12,968 nt of DNA from JAWLGW01 sp964569055 (GCA_964569055.1 CAZMSZ010000205.1:1-12968); one strand, 5' to 3'. Shown: positions 1-6,738, numbered from the stretch's first letter. Notes: a model not told the origin generated them from the letters alone. Numbers and translations are program-made.

Positions 1-1114
1 GCGCGTCCTCCGGCAGGTAGTCGAGCAGCGTCGGCGGCGGCTCGCCCGGGTCGCGGCCGGTGAGGTGGCGCGAGTAGTTCTCGATCCCCTTGCAGGTGCC
101 GACCTCGCGCAGGAACTCGAGGTCGTAGCGGGTGCGCTGCTCGAGCCGCTGCGCCTCGAGCAGCTTGTTCTCGTTACGCAGCTCGCGCAGCCGCTCCTCG
201 AGCTCCTCGGAGATCGTGTGGCAGGCGCGCTCGAGCATCTCCTCGGGGGTGACGTAGTGGCTCTTGGGGTAGATCTCGGCCGCCTCGAGCTCGCCCTTGA
301 CCTCGCCGGTCAGCGGGTCGATCTCGGTGATCGCCTCGACCTCGTCGCCGAACAGCTCGATCCGGATGGCCGAGGCGTCCTCGTGGGCCGGCATCACGTC
401 GATCACGTCCCCGCGGGCGCGGAAGGTGCCGCGGCGGAAGTCGGCGTCGTTGCGCTGGTACTGGATCGCGATCAGGGCGCGCAGGATGTCGTCGCGCTCG
501 CGCGTGTCGCCCCGCCGCAGGGCGACCTTCATTCCGTAGTACGACTCGGGCGAGCCGAGGCCGTAGATGCACGAGACCGAGGCCACGATGATCACGTCGC
601 GCCGGGTCAGCAGGCTGCGCGTGGCGCTGTGGCGCAGGCGGTCGAGCCGCTCGTTCTGGGTGGCGTCCTTCTCGATGTAGATGTCCGAGGAGGGAATGTA
701 CGCCTCGGGCTGGTAGTAGTCGTAGTAGCTGACGAAGTACTCGACCGCGTTCTTGGGGAAGAAGTCGCGCAGCTCCTGGAACAGCTGCGTGGCGAGCGTC
801 TTGTTGTGCGCCAGCACCAGGGTCGGCCGGTTGACCCGCGCGATCGTGCTCGCGATCGTGAACGTCTTGCCCGAGCCGGTCACGCCGAGCAGCGTCGAGT
901 GCGGCGCGCCGCCCTCGATGTGCCGCACCAGCCCCTCGATCGCGGCCGGCTGATCGCCGGTGGGCTGGAACTCCGAGGTGAACACGAACGGCCGCTCCTC
1001 GAGCTTGACCACGTCGCCGACGGGGTTCGTCGCGCGCCGCTGCTTGAGCCCGGACCGCTCGGGGATCTCGCTGGGGGAGGGCGTCTTGGTCGGACGCGCG
1101 CTGCGCTTCGCCAT
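1..1114 (-). CDS. uvrB: Excinuclease ABC subunit B (UvrB), N-terminal half, cut by the left edge
   Basis: UvrB is the damage-verifying helicase-like subunit of nucleotide excision repair; it is loaded by UvrA and then recruits UvrC. Seen: the minus-strand frame starts at ATG 1112-1114 and stays open to base 1, giving about 371 residues. It contains FTSEFQPTGDQPAAI (residues 45-59), the Walker A loop GVTGSGKT (77-84), NKTLATQLFQEL (104-115), and the tyrosine-rich beta-hairpin YFVSYYDYYQPEAYIPSSD that slides between DNA strands, followed by SCIYGLGSPE (181-190). The visible part ends at PPTLLDYLPEDA, just before the expected DESH helicase motif; UvrB is normally about 660-700 residues. The first ~42 residues are a basic extension not typical of UvrB, so a later GTG start is possible. 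No Shine-Dalgarno is visible; a TAACCT box lies 7 bases upstream of the ATG, suggesting a leaderless transcript. Confidence 0.97.
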   Translation of the reverse strand, partial: MAKRSARPTKTPSPSEIPERSGLKQRRATNPVGDVVKLEERPFVFTSEFQPTGDQPAAIEGLVRHIEGGAPHSTLLGVTGSGKTFTIASTIARVNRPTLVLAHNKTLATQLFQELRDFFPKNAVEYFVSYYDYYQPEAYIPSSDIYIEKDATQNERLDRLRHSATRSLLTRRDVIIVASVSCIYGLGSPESYYGMKVALRRGDTRERDDILRALIAIQYQRNDADFRRGTFRARGDVIDVMPAHEDASAIRIELFGDEVEAITEIDPLTGEVKGELEAAEIYPKSHYVTPEEMLERACHTISEELEERLRELRNENKLLEAQRLEQRTRYDLEFLREVGTCKGIENYSRHLTGRDPGEPPPTLLDYLPEDA

Positions 1115-1121
1115 GAGCGCC

Positions 1122-1127
1122 AGGTTA
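1122..1127 (-). promoter_or_regulatory. Candidate leaderless -10 box for uvrB
   Basis: On the minus strand TAACCT (TAnnnT form) ends exactly 7 bases before the uvrB ATG, and there is no purine-rich ribosome binding site in between. That spacing would start transcription on the A of the ATG. No convincing -35 box is seen 17-18 bases upstream, so this rests on spacing alone. Confidence 0.3.
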
Positions 1128-1131
1128 CCGC

Positions 1132-1193
1132 CCGAATTCCTCGGCTGGTTGATGGGGGCGGCCCGCGCTCGACTGGAGCGCCGAGGAATTCGG
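1132..1193. repeat. 14-bp perfect inverted repeat upstream of uvrB
   Basis: ccgaattcctcggc at 1132-1145 is matched by its exact reverse complement gccgaggaattcgg at 1180-1193, with a 34-base spacer. It lies 18-79 bases upstream of the uvrB start codon. It could be an operator, a terminator of the upstream ABC operon or a remnant of a mobile repeat. It does not match the E. coli (CTGT-N8-ACAG) or Bacillus (GAAC-N4-GTTC) LexA box. Confidence 0.5.
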
Positions 1194-1332
1194 ATGGGGC
1201 GTGGCTCGGGTCGACTGCCCCGCCTCGCGAGAGGAGATGAGTGGTTCGGGGCCCGTTCGGACGCTCGCCCCGTGGTGAGATTCTCGGTCGTGGCGCCGCT
1301 CCGACGATCGCCGCGCGAATTCGGATGGGGCG
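1186..1332. repeat. 16-bp direct repeat (two copies)
   Basis: gaattcggatggggcg occurs at 1186-1201 and again at 1317-1332, with starts 131 bases apart. The left copy overlaps the right arm of the 14-bp inverted repeat. A related word (gaattcctcggctggtt, 1134-1150) lies further left. An 11-base part of that word (ctcggctggtt) recurs at 9999-10009 in the other large gap of the window, so these may be members of a dispersed intergenic repeat. Confidence 0.5.
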
Positions 1333-1514
1333 GGGGCTCCGAGGAGGTGCTCGCCACGCAGACAGGAGTCAATGCTGTCGCTGTAGCTGCCACGCCTCGT
1401 CGTTCGGGGTCGGTCGGTGCTGGCGCGAGACCAGGTCGCTGATAGCTCCACGTCTCCTCTCTCGGTCCACACCTGGGAGCTTCCCCACCGATTGCGGCGC
1501 CGACGTCGACCCGA

Positions 1515-2567
1515 TCACTCCAGCCCGGCGAACGGCCCCCTGCGCGCCCGCACGCTCACCTCCTGCCCGACCAGCACCGGCTCGTCATGCGCCACACGCA
1601 GCTCGAGTTCGCCCACGGCAACGACCACGTCGAAGCGCTTCGCGAGCGCGTCGGGGCGGCCGACCGCGGCGCGGCGCACGGTCGCGCGCGTGCCCTCCTC
1701 GGATGACACCAGCTCGAGCTCTTCGGGGCGGACCAGGGCGGCGCGGGCTGCGGCCTCGCCTGCCAGCGCCAGCTCGCCCAGGGCGGTGCGGAGCCGGCCC
1801 GGGCCGCCGGGCTCGCCGGGGACGACGTTGCCCAGCCCGAGCAGGCGGGCGGTCTCGGCGCGGCGGGGGGTCGCGAGGAGCTGGTCGAGCGGGGCGTGCT
1901 CGACCAGGGCGCCCGCCTCCAGCACCGCCACGCGCTGCGCGAGCTCGAGCACCTCGGCCCGCTGGTGGGTCACGAGCAGGAGCGTGACCCCCTCCTCGGC
2001 GGCGAGCGCGAGCAGCTCGGCGCCTAGCTCGGCGCGGAGCGGCGGGTCGAGGTGGGCGAACGGCTCGTCGAGGAGGAGCGTGCGGGGGGCGGCGGCGAGG
2101 GCGCGGGCCAGGGCGAGGCGCTGGCGCTCGCCGCCCGAGAGGGCGCTCGGGAGCGCGCCCATGCGCTCGCCGAGGCCGACGCGCGCGGCCCAGCGGCGCG
2201 CCGCCTCGCGCCGTTCGTGGCGCGTCCCACGAGCCACCCAGCGCAGCGTGGCCTCCACATCGAGGTGCGGCCACAGGGCGAGCTCCTGGAACACCAAGCC
2301 CACCCCGCGTGCCTCGGGGGGGACGAGCACGCGCCCGGGCGCGGACGCCTCGCGCTCGCCCATGAGCACGCGCCCGGCGCTCGGGGCGGCCAGGCCCGCG
2401 ACCAGGCGCAGCAGCGTGGTCTTGCCGGCGCCGGAGCGGCCGATCACCGCCAGGCGGTCGCCGGGCGCGGCCTCGAGCGAGACGTCGGTCAGGGCGGCGC
2501 GCGCGCCGTAGCTCAGGCCGAGCGCCTCGAGTCGGATCGCCTCGCCGCGCGGCTCGCTCAGGCCCAC
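1515..2567 (-). CDS. ABC transporter ATP-binding protein, Fbp/Pot-like
   Basis: This is the cytoplasmic ATPase that powers the importer encoded upstream. Seen in the 350-residue product: Walker A GRSGAGKT (43-50), Q-loop VFQE (Gln94), signature LSGGERQR (143-150), Walker B TLLLDE (164-169), D-loop HLD and the switch histidine in VTHQR (His201). After the ATPase domain, residues from about 230 form a C-terminal extension ending VSVRARRGPFAGLE, like the TOBE regulatory domain of FbpC, PotA and MalK-type ATPases. I chose the GTG at 2565-2567 because a GGAAGGGG ribosome site sits 8 bases upstream; the GTG three codons earlier has that site directly abutting it. The start overlaps the permease stop by 10 bases, so translation is probably coupled. 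Substrate is not readable from this gene. Confidence 0.93.
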   Translation of the reverse strand: MGLSEPRGEAIRLEALGLSYGARAALTDVSLEAAPGDRLAVIGRSGAGKTTLLRLVAGLAAPSAGRVLMGEREASAPGRVLVPPEARGVGLVFQELALWPHLDVEATLRWVARGTRHERREAARRWAARVGLGERMGALPSALSGGERQRLALARALAAAPRTLLLDEPFAHLDPPLRAELGAELLALAAEEGVTLLLVTHQRAEVLELAQRVAVLEAGALVEHAPLDQLLATPRRAETARLLGLGNVVPGEPGGPGRLRTALGELALAGEAAARAALVRPEELELVSSEEGTRATVRRAAVGRPDALAKRFDVVVAVGELELRVAHDEPVLVGQEVSVRARRGPFAGLE

Positions 2568-4132
2568 CGGCGCCACCCCTTCCGCGCGGCCGCGCCGAGC
2601 GCGAGCGCGAGCGGCACCGGCAGCGCCACGGTCGCCAGCAGCAGCACGCACAGCCCGGTCAGCTCGGCGCCCTGGCCGTAGTGGGCCTCGTTGACCACGA
2701 ACACGGCCAGGAGCGGCTTGCCGGGCGGCGCGAGCAGCGCGGCGGCCGCGAACTCGGTCGTGGTCAGGGCGTGCAGGAGCAGGGCCGCTGCGGCCAGGGC
2801 GGGCGCGACCTGAGGCAGCAGGGCCGCGAGCGGGCGGCGCCCCGCCAGGCGCGCCGCCTCCTCCTGCGCCGGCGGGACCGCCCGCAGCGCCACCCACGCC
2901 AGCAGCGCGGCGAGGGGGAGGAAGCGCGCCAGGGCCGCGGCGACCACCACCCCCAGGCTGTCGAGGAGCGAGGTCAGGGCGGGGCGCGAGAGCGCGAGCA
3001 GCAAGCCGATCGCCAGCAGCGAGGGCGGGAGGGCGGCCAACGCCAGCGCCCCCCCGGCGGCGGGCGCCAGCAAGCGCGGGCCGGCGCGGCGCAGCGGCCA
3101 GGCGAGGAGCAGGGCCAGCGCCGCTCCGATCGCCGCGGCGGCCAGGCCGACCCCGAGGCTGTTCGCGGCGTCGCGGGCGCCGATCCCCCAGGCCAGCCCG
3201 ATCACGTGCCAGGTGCGCGCGAGCCCGCCTGGGGTGCCCGGCGCGCGCGCGCGGAGCAGGCCCAGGGCCAGCGCGATCAGCGGCCCCAGCAGGCCGGGCA
3301 GGAGCGCGAGCGTGCACACGATCGACGCCAGGGCGCGCGCGCCGGGGCCCGGGGCGGGGCGCTCCAGCGGGCGCGCCTCGGGGAGCGGGGGGCGACGCAG
3401 CCACGCGGTGAGCGCCACCAGCGCCGCGCCGCCGCCCAGCGTCACCAGGGGCAGGGCCGCGCGCAGGGCGCCGTGGACGTCGCCCTCCGCCTCGAACCGC
3501 GCGTGCACCAGCTCGGAGAGGGCCTGCACCCGCAGGAGCTGGGGGACGGCCAGCTCGACCGCGACCAGCGCCACCACGGCCAGCGCGCCCGGGAGCGCGC
3601 CCGGCAGCGCCAGCGCGAGCAGCAGGCGCCGCTCGCCCGCGGCCCCGCGCGCCAGACGCGCGGCCTCCAGCGCGCCGGCGGGGACGCGCCGCAGCGCGGC
3701 GAGCGCGCCCAGGAGCGGGAGCGAGAACAGGCAGCCGCCCAGCAGCAGCGCGGCGCTCGGGAGCGTGTACACCCAGCCCGGGGCGAGGAGCGAGGGGCCG
3801 CGGGGCAGCTCGCGCCCGAGCGCGCGCGCCACCCAGCCGGCCGGGCCGAACAGCTCGACCCAGCCGACCGCGCCCAGGTAGGGCGGCAGCAGGAGCGGCA
3901 GCAGCCCGAGCGCCACGAGCGCCCGGCGCCCCGGCGGGCGGCCCAGCTCGAGGGCGAGCGCGTAGGCCAGGCCGAGGGCCAGGGCGATCCCCGCGGCCAG
4001 GCCCGAGAGGAGCACCGTGCGCAGGGCCGCGGCGGGGGCGGGGTCGGCGAGGCCGCGCGCGGCGAGCCAGGTCAGGGCGAGGGTGGCCAGCGCGAGCGCG
4101 AGCGGGGCGAGGTGGGCCCAGCGGCGGGGCAC
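2558..4132 (-). CDS. ABC transporter permease, fused two-domain (FbpB/ThiP-like)
   Basis: This inner-membrane channel of a binding-protein-dependent importer has 524 residues, extremely rich in Ala and Leu, with about 12 predicted membrane segments in two homologous halves. Each half carries an EAA-type loop that docks to the ATPase: GALEAARLARG about 153-163 and QEEAARLAGRRPLAALLPQ about 423-441. Two permease domains in one chain of ~520 residues is the usual arrangement for ferric iron, thiamine and related importers. The GTG start (4130-4132) lies 2 bases after the stop of the binding-protein gene and has no clear ribosome site, implying translational coupling. The frame continues open upstream, but that part is the shadow of the binding-protein gene in another frame. 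A long plus-strand frame opposite it is rich in Arg/Gln/Glu and is not a gene. Confidence 0.92.
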   Translation of the reverse strand: MPRRWAHLAPLALALATLALTWLAARGLADPAPAAALRTVLLSGLAAGIALALGLAYALALELGRPPGRRALVALGLLPLLLPPYLGAVGWVELFGPAGWVARALGRELPRGPSLLAPGWVYTLPSAALLLGGCLFSLPLLGALAALRRVPAGALEAARLARGAAGERRLLLALALPGALPGALAVVALVAVELAVPQLLRVQALSELVHARFEAEGDVHGALRAALPLVTLGGGAALVALTAWLRRPPLPEARPLERPAPGPGARALASIVCTLALLPGLLGPLIALALGLLRARAPGTPGGLARTWHVIGLAWGIGARDAANSLGVGLAAAAIGAALALLLAWPLRRAGPRLLAPAAGGALALAALPPSLLAIGLLLALSRPALTSLLDSLGVVVAAALARFLPLAALLAWVALRAVPPAQEEAARLAGRRPLAALLPQVAPALAAAALLLHALTTTEFAAAALLAPPGKPLLAVFVVNEAHYGQGAELTGLCVLLLATVALPVPLALALGAAARKGWRRWA

Positions 4133-4134
4133 GG

Positions 4135-5175
4135 CTACTCGGCCAGGAACCGGCGCTCCACGTATTCGCGCGCGGCCGGGAAGGCCGCCGCCACGTCGGG
4201 CCACGCCACGTCGGGGGTGCGGATCTCGGGCGGGATCCAGCTCGCGCGCGCCAGGCCGCTCCGCAGCGGGACCTGCACCGAGCGCGAGGCGGCGAGGCGC
4301 TCCTCGATCGCCGGCCGGAGCAGCCAGTCGACGAGCTTGCGCGCGGCCTCGCCGTTGGGGCCGCCCTTCACGATCGCGACCGAGTTGGGGATCAGGAGCG
4401 TCCCCAGGCCGCCGTCCTCCTGATCGGGGAACACGACCTCGACCGGCGCGCCCTCCTGCAGCGCGAGGTTGGCGTCGTCGGTGTCGGTCAGGCCGAAGGC
4501 GAGCTCGCCCTGGGCCACGCGGTTCTTGATGTCCGCGTTGCTCGCGCAGATCACGACCTCGTTCGCCTTCATGCCGTCGAGCAGGGCCGTCGCCTCGTCG
4601 GCGCCGAGCTGCGCGAACAAGGCCGCGACGTGGGTGGCGGTGGTCCCGAACAGCGGCTTGGCGATCCCGACCTGCCCCCGCCAGGCGGGGTCGAGCAGGG
4701 CGCGGATCGAGGTCGGGCGGCGGTCGGCCGGGACGCGCTCGGTGTTGACCAGGAGCACGCGCGCGCGCGCGGCGAAGCCGGTCCAGGTCCGGTCGGGGGC
4801 GAGCGCCCAGGCGGGGAGCCCTTCGGCGGCCGGGCTCACGTAGGGCTCGAGCAGCCCCTCGCTGGCGAGCGCGATCGTCTGGCTGACCTCGTTGTTCCAG
4901 AACACGTCGCAGCGCGGCGCCCCGGCCTCGGCCCGGATCGCCTGGACCAGCCCGGTGGTCTTGGTCGCCTCGGTGTCCCACTTGGCGAGGACCCGGATCC
5001 CCGTCTCGGCCTCGAACGCCTCGAGCACGGGCTGCGAGAACATGCGGTCGAGCGCGCAGTACACGACCACCTCGCCGGCGGGGGCCTCGGTCGCGGAGCC
5101 GCCGCCCGGGCAGCCGGCGAGCGCGGCGGCCAGGAGCAGCAGGGTCGCTGAGGCGGCGGGGCGGGCGGGGCTCAT
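4135..5175 (-). CDS. ABC transporter solute-binding lipoprotein, iron-type (Fbp-like) family
   Basis: This is the extracytoplasmic receptor of the importer, 346 residues. It begins with a lipoprotein signal (TLLLLAAALAGC, Cys22 as lipidated residue). The mature part has the class fold signs: EVVVYCALDRMFSQPVLEAFE (positions 35-55), GIRVLAKW, CDVFWNNEVSQTIALASEGLLEPY, TGFAARARVLLVNT, and GTLLIPNSVAIVKGGPNGEAA. These resemble ferric-iron and related binding proteins. Odd point: where ferric-binding proteins carry an adjacent tyrosine pair that ligates iron, this one reads FGLTDTDDANLAL (228-240), so the ligand may not be free ferric iron. The ATG overlaps the tmk stop as ATGA, with AGGAG 5 bases upstream. 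It is followed 2 bases later by the permease. Family is secure, substrate is not. Confidence 0.9.
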   Translation of the reverse strand: MSPARPAASATLLLLAAALAGCPGGGSATEAPAGEVVVYCALDRMFSQPVLEAFEAETGIRVLAKWDTEATKTTGLVQAIRAEAGAPRCDVFWNNEVSQTIALASEGLLEPYVSPAAEGLPAWALAPDRTWTGFAARARVLLVNTERVPADRRPTSIRALLDPAWRGQVGIAKPLFGTTATHVAALFAQLGADEATALLDGMKANEVVICASNADIKNRVAQGELAFGLTDTDDANLALQEGAPVEVVFPDQEDGGLGTLLIPNSVAIVKGGPNGEAARKLVDWLLRPAIEERLAASRSVQVPLRSGLARASWIPPEIRTPDVAWPDVAAAFPAAREYVERRFLAE

Positions 5176-5792
5176 GGGCGCTCCTCGTCGTCCTCGAGCA
5201 GCGGCGCGACCCGCTCCCAGATCGCAGCCGCGACCGCGTCGGGCGCCGCGCCCGCGTCGACGCGCTGGATCGTGGGGTCGTGCGCGGCGAGCGCGAGGAA
5301 GTTGGTGCGCACCCGCGCCAGCAGCGAGGCGTCCTCGAACGCGTCCTCCGCGCCGCGGCGCCCGACGCGGCCGAGGCCCTCGTCCACGGGCAGGTCGAGC
5401 AGCAGCACCAGGTCCGGGACGGGCGCCCACTCGTGCAGCCGGACCACGTCCTCGGGGGCGAGCCCCAGCTCGGGGCGGGCGGCCTGGTAGGCGGCGGTGG
5501 AGAGGTAGTAGCGGTCCTGGACCACCACGTCGCCGCGCTCGAGCGCGGGGAGCACGTTGTCGCGCACGTTCTCGCGGCGGTCGGCCAGGAACAGCTCGAG
5601 CTCCTCGCGCGGCGCGAGCGGCGGGCCGTGGCGGGCGCGCTCGCGGATCTGGCGCCCGTGCGGCCCGTCGGTCGGCTCGACGAGGCGGACCACGCGCCGC
5701 CCGCTCGCCGCGATCCGCTCGGCCAGGCGGGCGAGCTGGGTCGACTTGCCCGCCCCGTCGATCCCCTCGAGCACGATGAACCTGCCGCTCAC
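5172..5792 (-). CDS. tmk: Thymidylate kinase (dTMP kinase)
   Basis: It phosphorylates dTMP to dTDP with ATP, an essential step of dTTP synthesis in the cytoplasm. Seen in 206 residues (family usual about 200-215): P-loop GIDGAGKST (10-18), EPTDGPHGRQIR (39-50) in place of the common EPGGT stretch, the dTMP-binding DRYYLSTAAYQ (93-103), and a basic LID region GRVGRRGAEDAFE (141-153). A Gly-type P-loop together with arginines in the LID resembles the E. coli (type II) class. It starts with GTG (5790-5792) and has no visible Shine-Dalgarno; a TAGAAT box ends 7 bases upstream, suggesting a leaderless mRNA. It is the first gene of an operon whose other three genes are an ABC importer, with which it overlaps by 4 bases. 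Confidence 0.93.
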   Translation of the reverse strand: MSGRFIVLEGIDGAGKSTQLARLAERIAASGRRVVRLVEPTDGPHGRQIRERARHGPPLAPREELELFLADRRENVRDNVLPALERGDVVVQDRYYLSTAAYQAARPELGLAPEDVVRLHEWAPVPDLVLLLDLPVDEGLGRVGRRGAEDAFEDASLLARVRTNFLALAAHDPTIQRVDAGAAPDAVAAAIWERVAPLLEDDEERP

Positions 5793-5799
5793 GGCCGCG

Positions 5800-5805
5800 A
5801 TTCTA
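5800..5805 (-). promoter_or_regulatory. Candidate -10 box of the tmk-ABC operon (leaderless)
   Basis: On the minus strand TAGAAT (5 of 6 to TATAAT) ends 7 bases before the tmk GTG, placing a transcription start on or next to the G of the start codon. A weak TTCACG lies 19 bases further upstream as a possible -35. The space between the terminator hairpin (5832) and the start codon is only about 40 bases, so a promoter has to be here if the operon is transcribed independently of the selenoprotein gene. Confidence 0.4.
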
Positions 5806-5831
5806 CGGGGCGAAGGCGGCTGTACGTGAAC

Positions 5832-5859
5832 GAGCCCCGGGGCTCGCGCCCCGGGGCTC
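5832..5859 (-). terminator. Strong GC-rich hairpin after the selenoprotein gene
   Basis: gagccccggggc (5832-5843) and gccccggggctc (5848-5859) are perfect reverse complements: a 12-bp stem with a 4-base loop. It lies 27 bases past the stop of the selenoprotein gene and about 40 bases before tmk, where a terminator is expected. On the minus strand it is not followed by a real T-run (only GTT), so it may be a weak intrinsic or Rho-assisted terminator. Confidence 0.6.
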
Positions 5860-5886
5860 TCGGGTGAGGTGGACCTCGCGGGTCCG

Positions 5887-6738
5887 CTACTCGGCCTCGA
5901 GCTCGGCGAGCGCCTCCTCGACGGCGGCCTTCGCCTCCTCGATGTCGTCGCACTCCCTCGCGAGCTTCTTGAGCGCCCGCTTGGCCTTGGACCCGTCGAG
6001 CGCCTTGGCCTCCTCGATGGCCTTCAGCGCGGCCGGGACGACCCCCTCCACGCGCTTGTTGGCCTTCTTGCGGACGAACTCGGGCACATCCTCGTCGTCC
6101 GCGACCTCCTTGTAGCTCTCGAGCGCGTCCCCGAACTTGCCCTTGCGGAGCGCGACGTCGCCCTTGAGCAGGTCGCGCTCCATCTTCATGACCTGCGAGC
6201 CGCGCAGCGGCGCCTTGCCGATCTTCTGCTGGGCCTCGTTCAGCGCCTCGATGAACTTCTGGGGCGCCATGCCGGACACCTTGGAGACCAGCTTCCCGCT
6301 CGAGTCGCACACGAAGCTGGCCGGGACGCCGCTGAAGTCGAAGCTCCCGCGCGCCTGGCTCATCGAAGTCTGGTGCGCCTGGCAGGGGATCGACCCGTAG
6401 ACCGGGCAGACCGTGCGCTTGACGCCGGTGCGGGGGTCGACCTGCTCGACCTCCTCGTGAGCTTCGCGGTGGCCGACGACGGCCACGGCGAACTCGGAGA
6501 CGTGATCCACGAAGACTTGGTTATGGAAGAGACCCTCTTCCATGGCTTTGCAGGGGGCTCAGCCGTCCTGGTGGAACGAGACGAAGATCGGCACGTTGCG
6601 CGCCGTCGCCTCTTCCACCGCCTCCTCCCAGCTGCTCGCCCACTGGATCGTGGGCTTGGCGCCCGGCCCCGCCTGGGCCAGGCCCGCCAACCCGGCGGCG
6701 AACCCCGCCAGGGCCAGCGCTCCGACGCTTCTGCGCAT
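5887..6738 (-). CDS. Selenoprotein: exported thioredoxin-fold protein with UxxC motif (TGA codon 60 read as Sec)
   Basis: Predicted envelope thiol/selenol oxidoreductase of 283 residues, if the TGA at 6559-6561 is read as selenocysteine. Seen: ATG 6736-6738 with AGGAGG 7 bases upstream; a signal peptide (RRSVGALALAGFAAGLAGLAQA, positions 2-23, cleaved near AQA-G); then IQWASSWEEAVEEA, the thioredoxin beta strand NVPIFVSFHQDG (48-59), Sec60-Ala-Pro-Cys63-Lys, helix AMEEGLFHNQVFVDHV, Cys111 and Cys119 (CPVYGSIPC), the cis-proline strand FSGVPASFVCDSSGK (Pro139), then GM at 156-157. From about 165 on the protein is a charged, helix-rich, TPR-like tail ending ALAELEAE. TGA falls exactly where the first Cys of a thioredoxin CxxC belongs, and the frame is coding on both sides. 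A perfect hairpin follows (see SECIS). Read as a stop, the gene would lose either its active-site fold or its start and signal peptide. Alternatives: sequencing error TGC to TGA, or a pseudogene. Confidence 0.88.
6523..6561 (-). promoter_or_regulatory. Candidate bacterial SECIS element directing Sec insertion at TGA 6559-6561
   Basis: On the minus strand, the TGA is followed by 15 bases, then ATGGAAGAG (6543-6535), loop GGT (6534-6532) and CTCTTCCAT (6531-6523). The two arms pair perfectly over 9 bp. The apical loop lies 24 bases after TGA and begins with GG, within the usual bacterial SECIS distance and loop requirement (SelB recognises a hairpin with a G near the loop start). The loop context GGTCT also occurs in the E. 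coli fdhF element. Codons here (AAA, GAA, GGT, CAT, CAA) end in A or T, against the strong G/C-ending bias of the gene, as expected if RNA structure constrains them. Confidence 0.8.

Larger units (their letters stand above)
1115..1514. other. 400-base gap between uvrB and the ABC operon, repeat-bearing, no gene
   Basis: I find no credible protein gene here. Frames in this gap have low-complexity, arginine- and serine-rich translations and match no family I know. It looks less GC-rich than the flanking genes. It holds a 14-bp inverted repeat, a 16-bp direct repeat and several further gaattc/gattc-cgg like words (around 1281 and 1317). It lies between the 3' end of the ABC operon and the 5' end of uvrB on the same strand, so it must contain the operon's transcript end and the uvrB promoter, but I see no classical hairpin-plus-T-run terminator. 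Confidence 0.6.

Noticed and set aside
65..1240. 391-codon plus-strand frame opposite uvrB
   Set aside because: The minus strand here encodes unmistakable UvrB sequence that stays open to the left edge; the plus frame is its shadow.
1125..1472. 115-codon minus-strand frame in the gap before uvrB
   Set aside because: Ser/Arg-rich with no recognisable motif, and it spans the repeats and the expected uvrB promoter.
1515..3404. ABC ATPase read as a 629-residue protein
   Set aside because: The upstream ~280 residues overlap the permease in another frame and are Ala/Arg/Pro/Gly low complexity; the ATPase domain begins right after the GTG at 2567.
2681..4423. 580-codon plus-strand frame rich in Gln, Arg, Gly and Glu
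   Set aside because: It is antisense to the permease; low-complexity shadow with no family features.
4133..4981. Permease extended upstream to 807 residues
   Set aside because: The extra part is the receptor gene read in another frame. The hydrophobic permease sequence begins at the GTG 2 bases after the receptor stop.
5887..6543. 218-residue protein starting at the internal ATG 6543 as the complete gene
   Set aside because: This start has no ribosome site and lies within the hairpin arm. It would leave a thioredoxin fold without its first strand and active site, while a proper start with signal peptide exists 65 codons upstream across the TGA.
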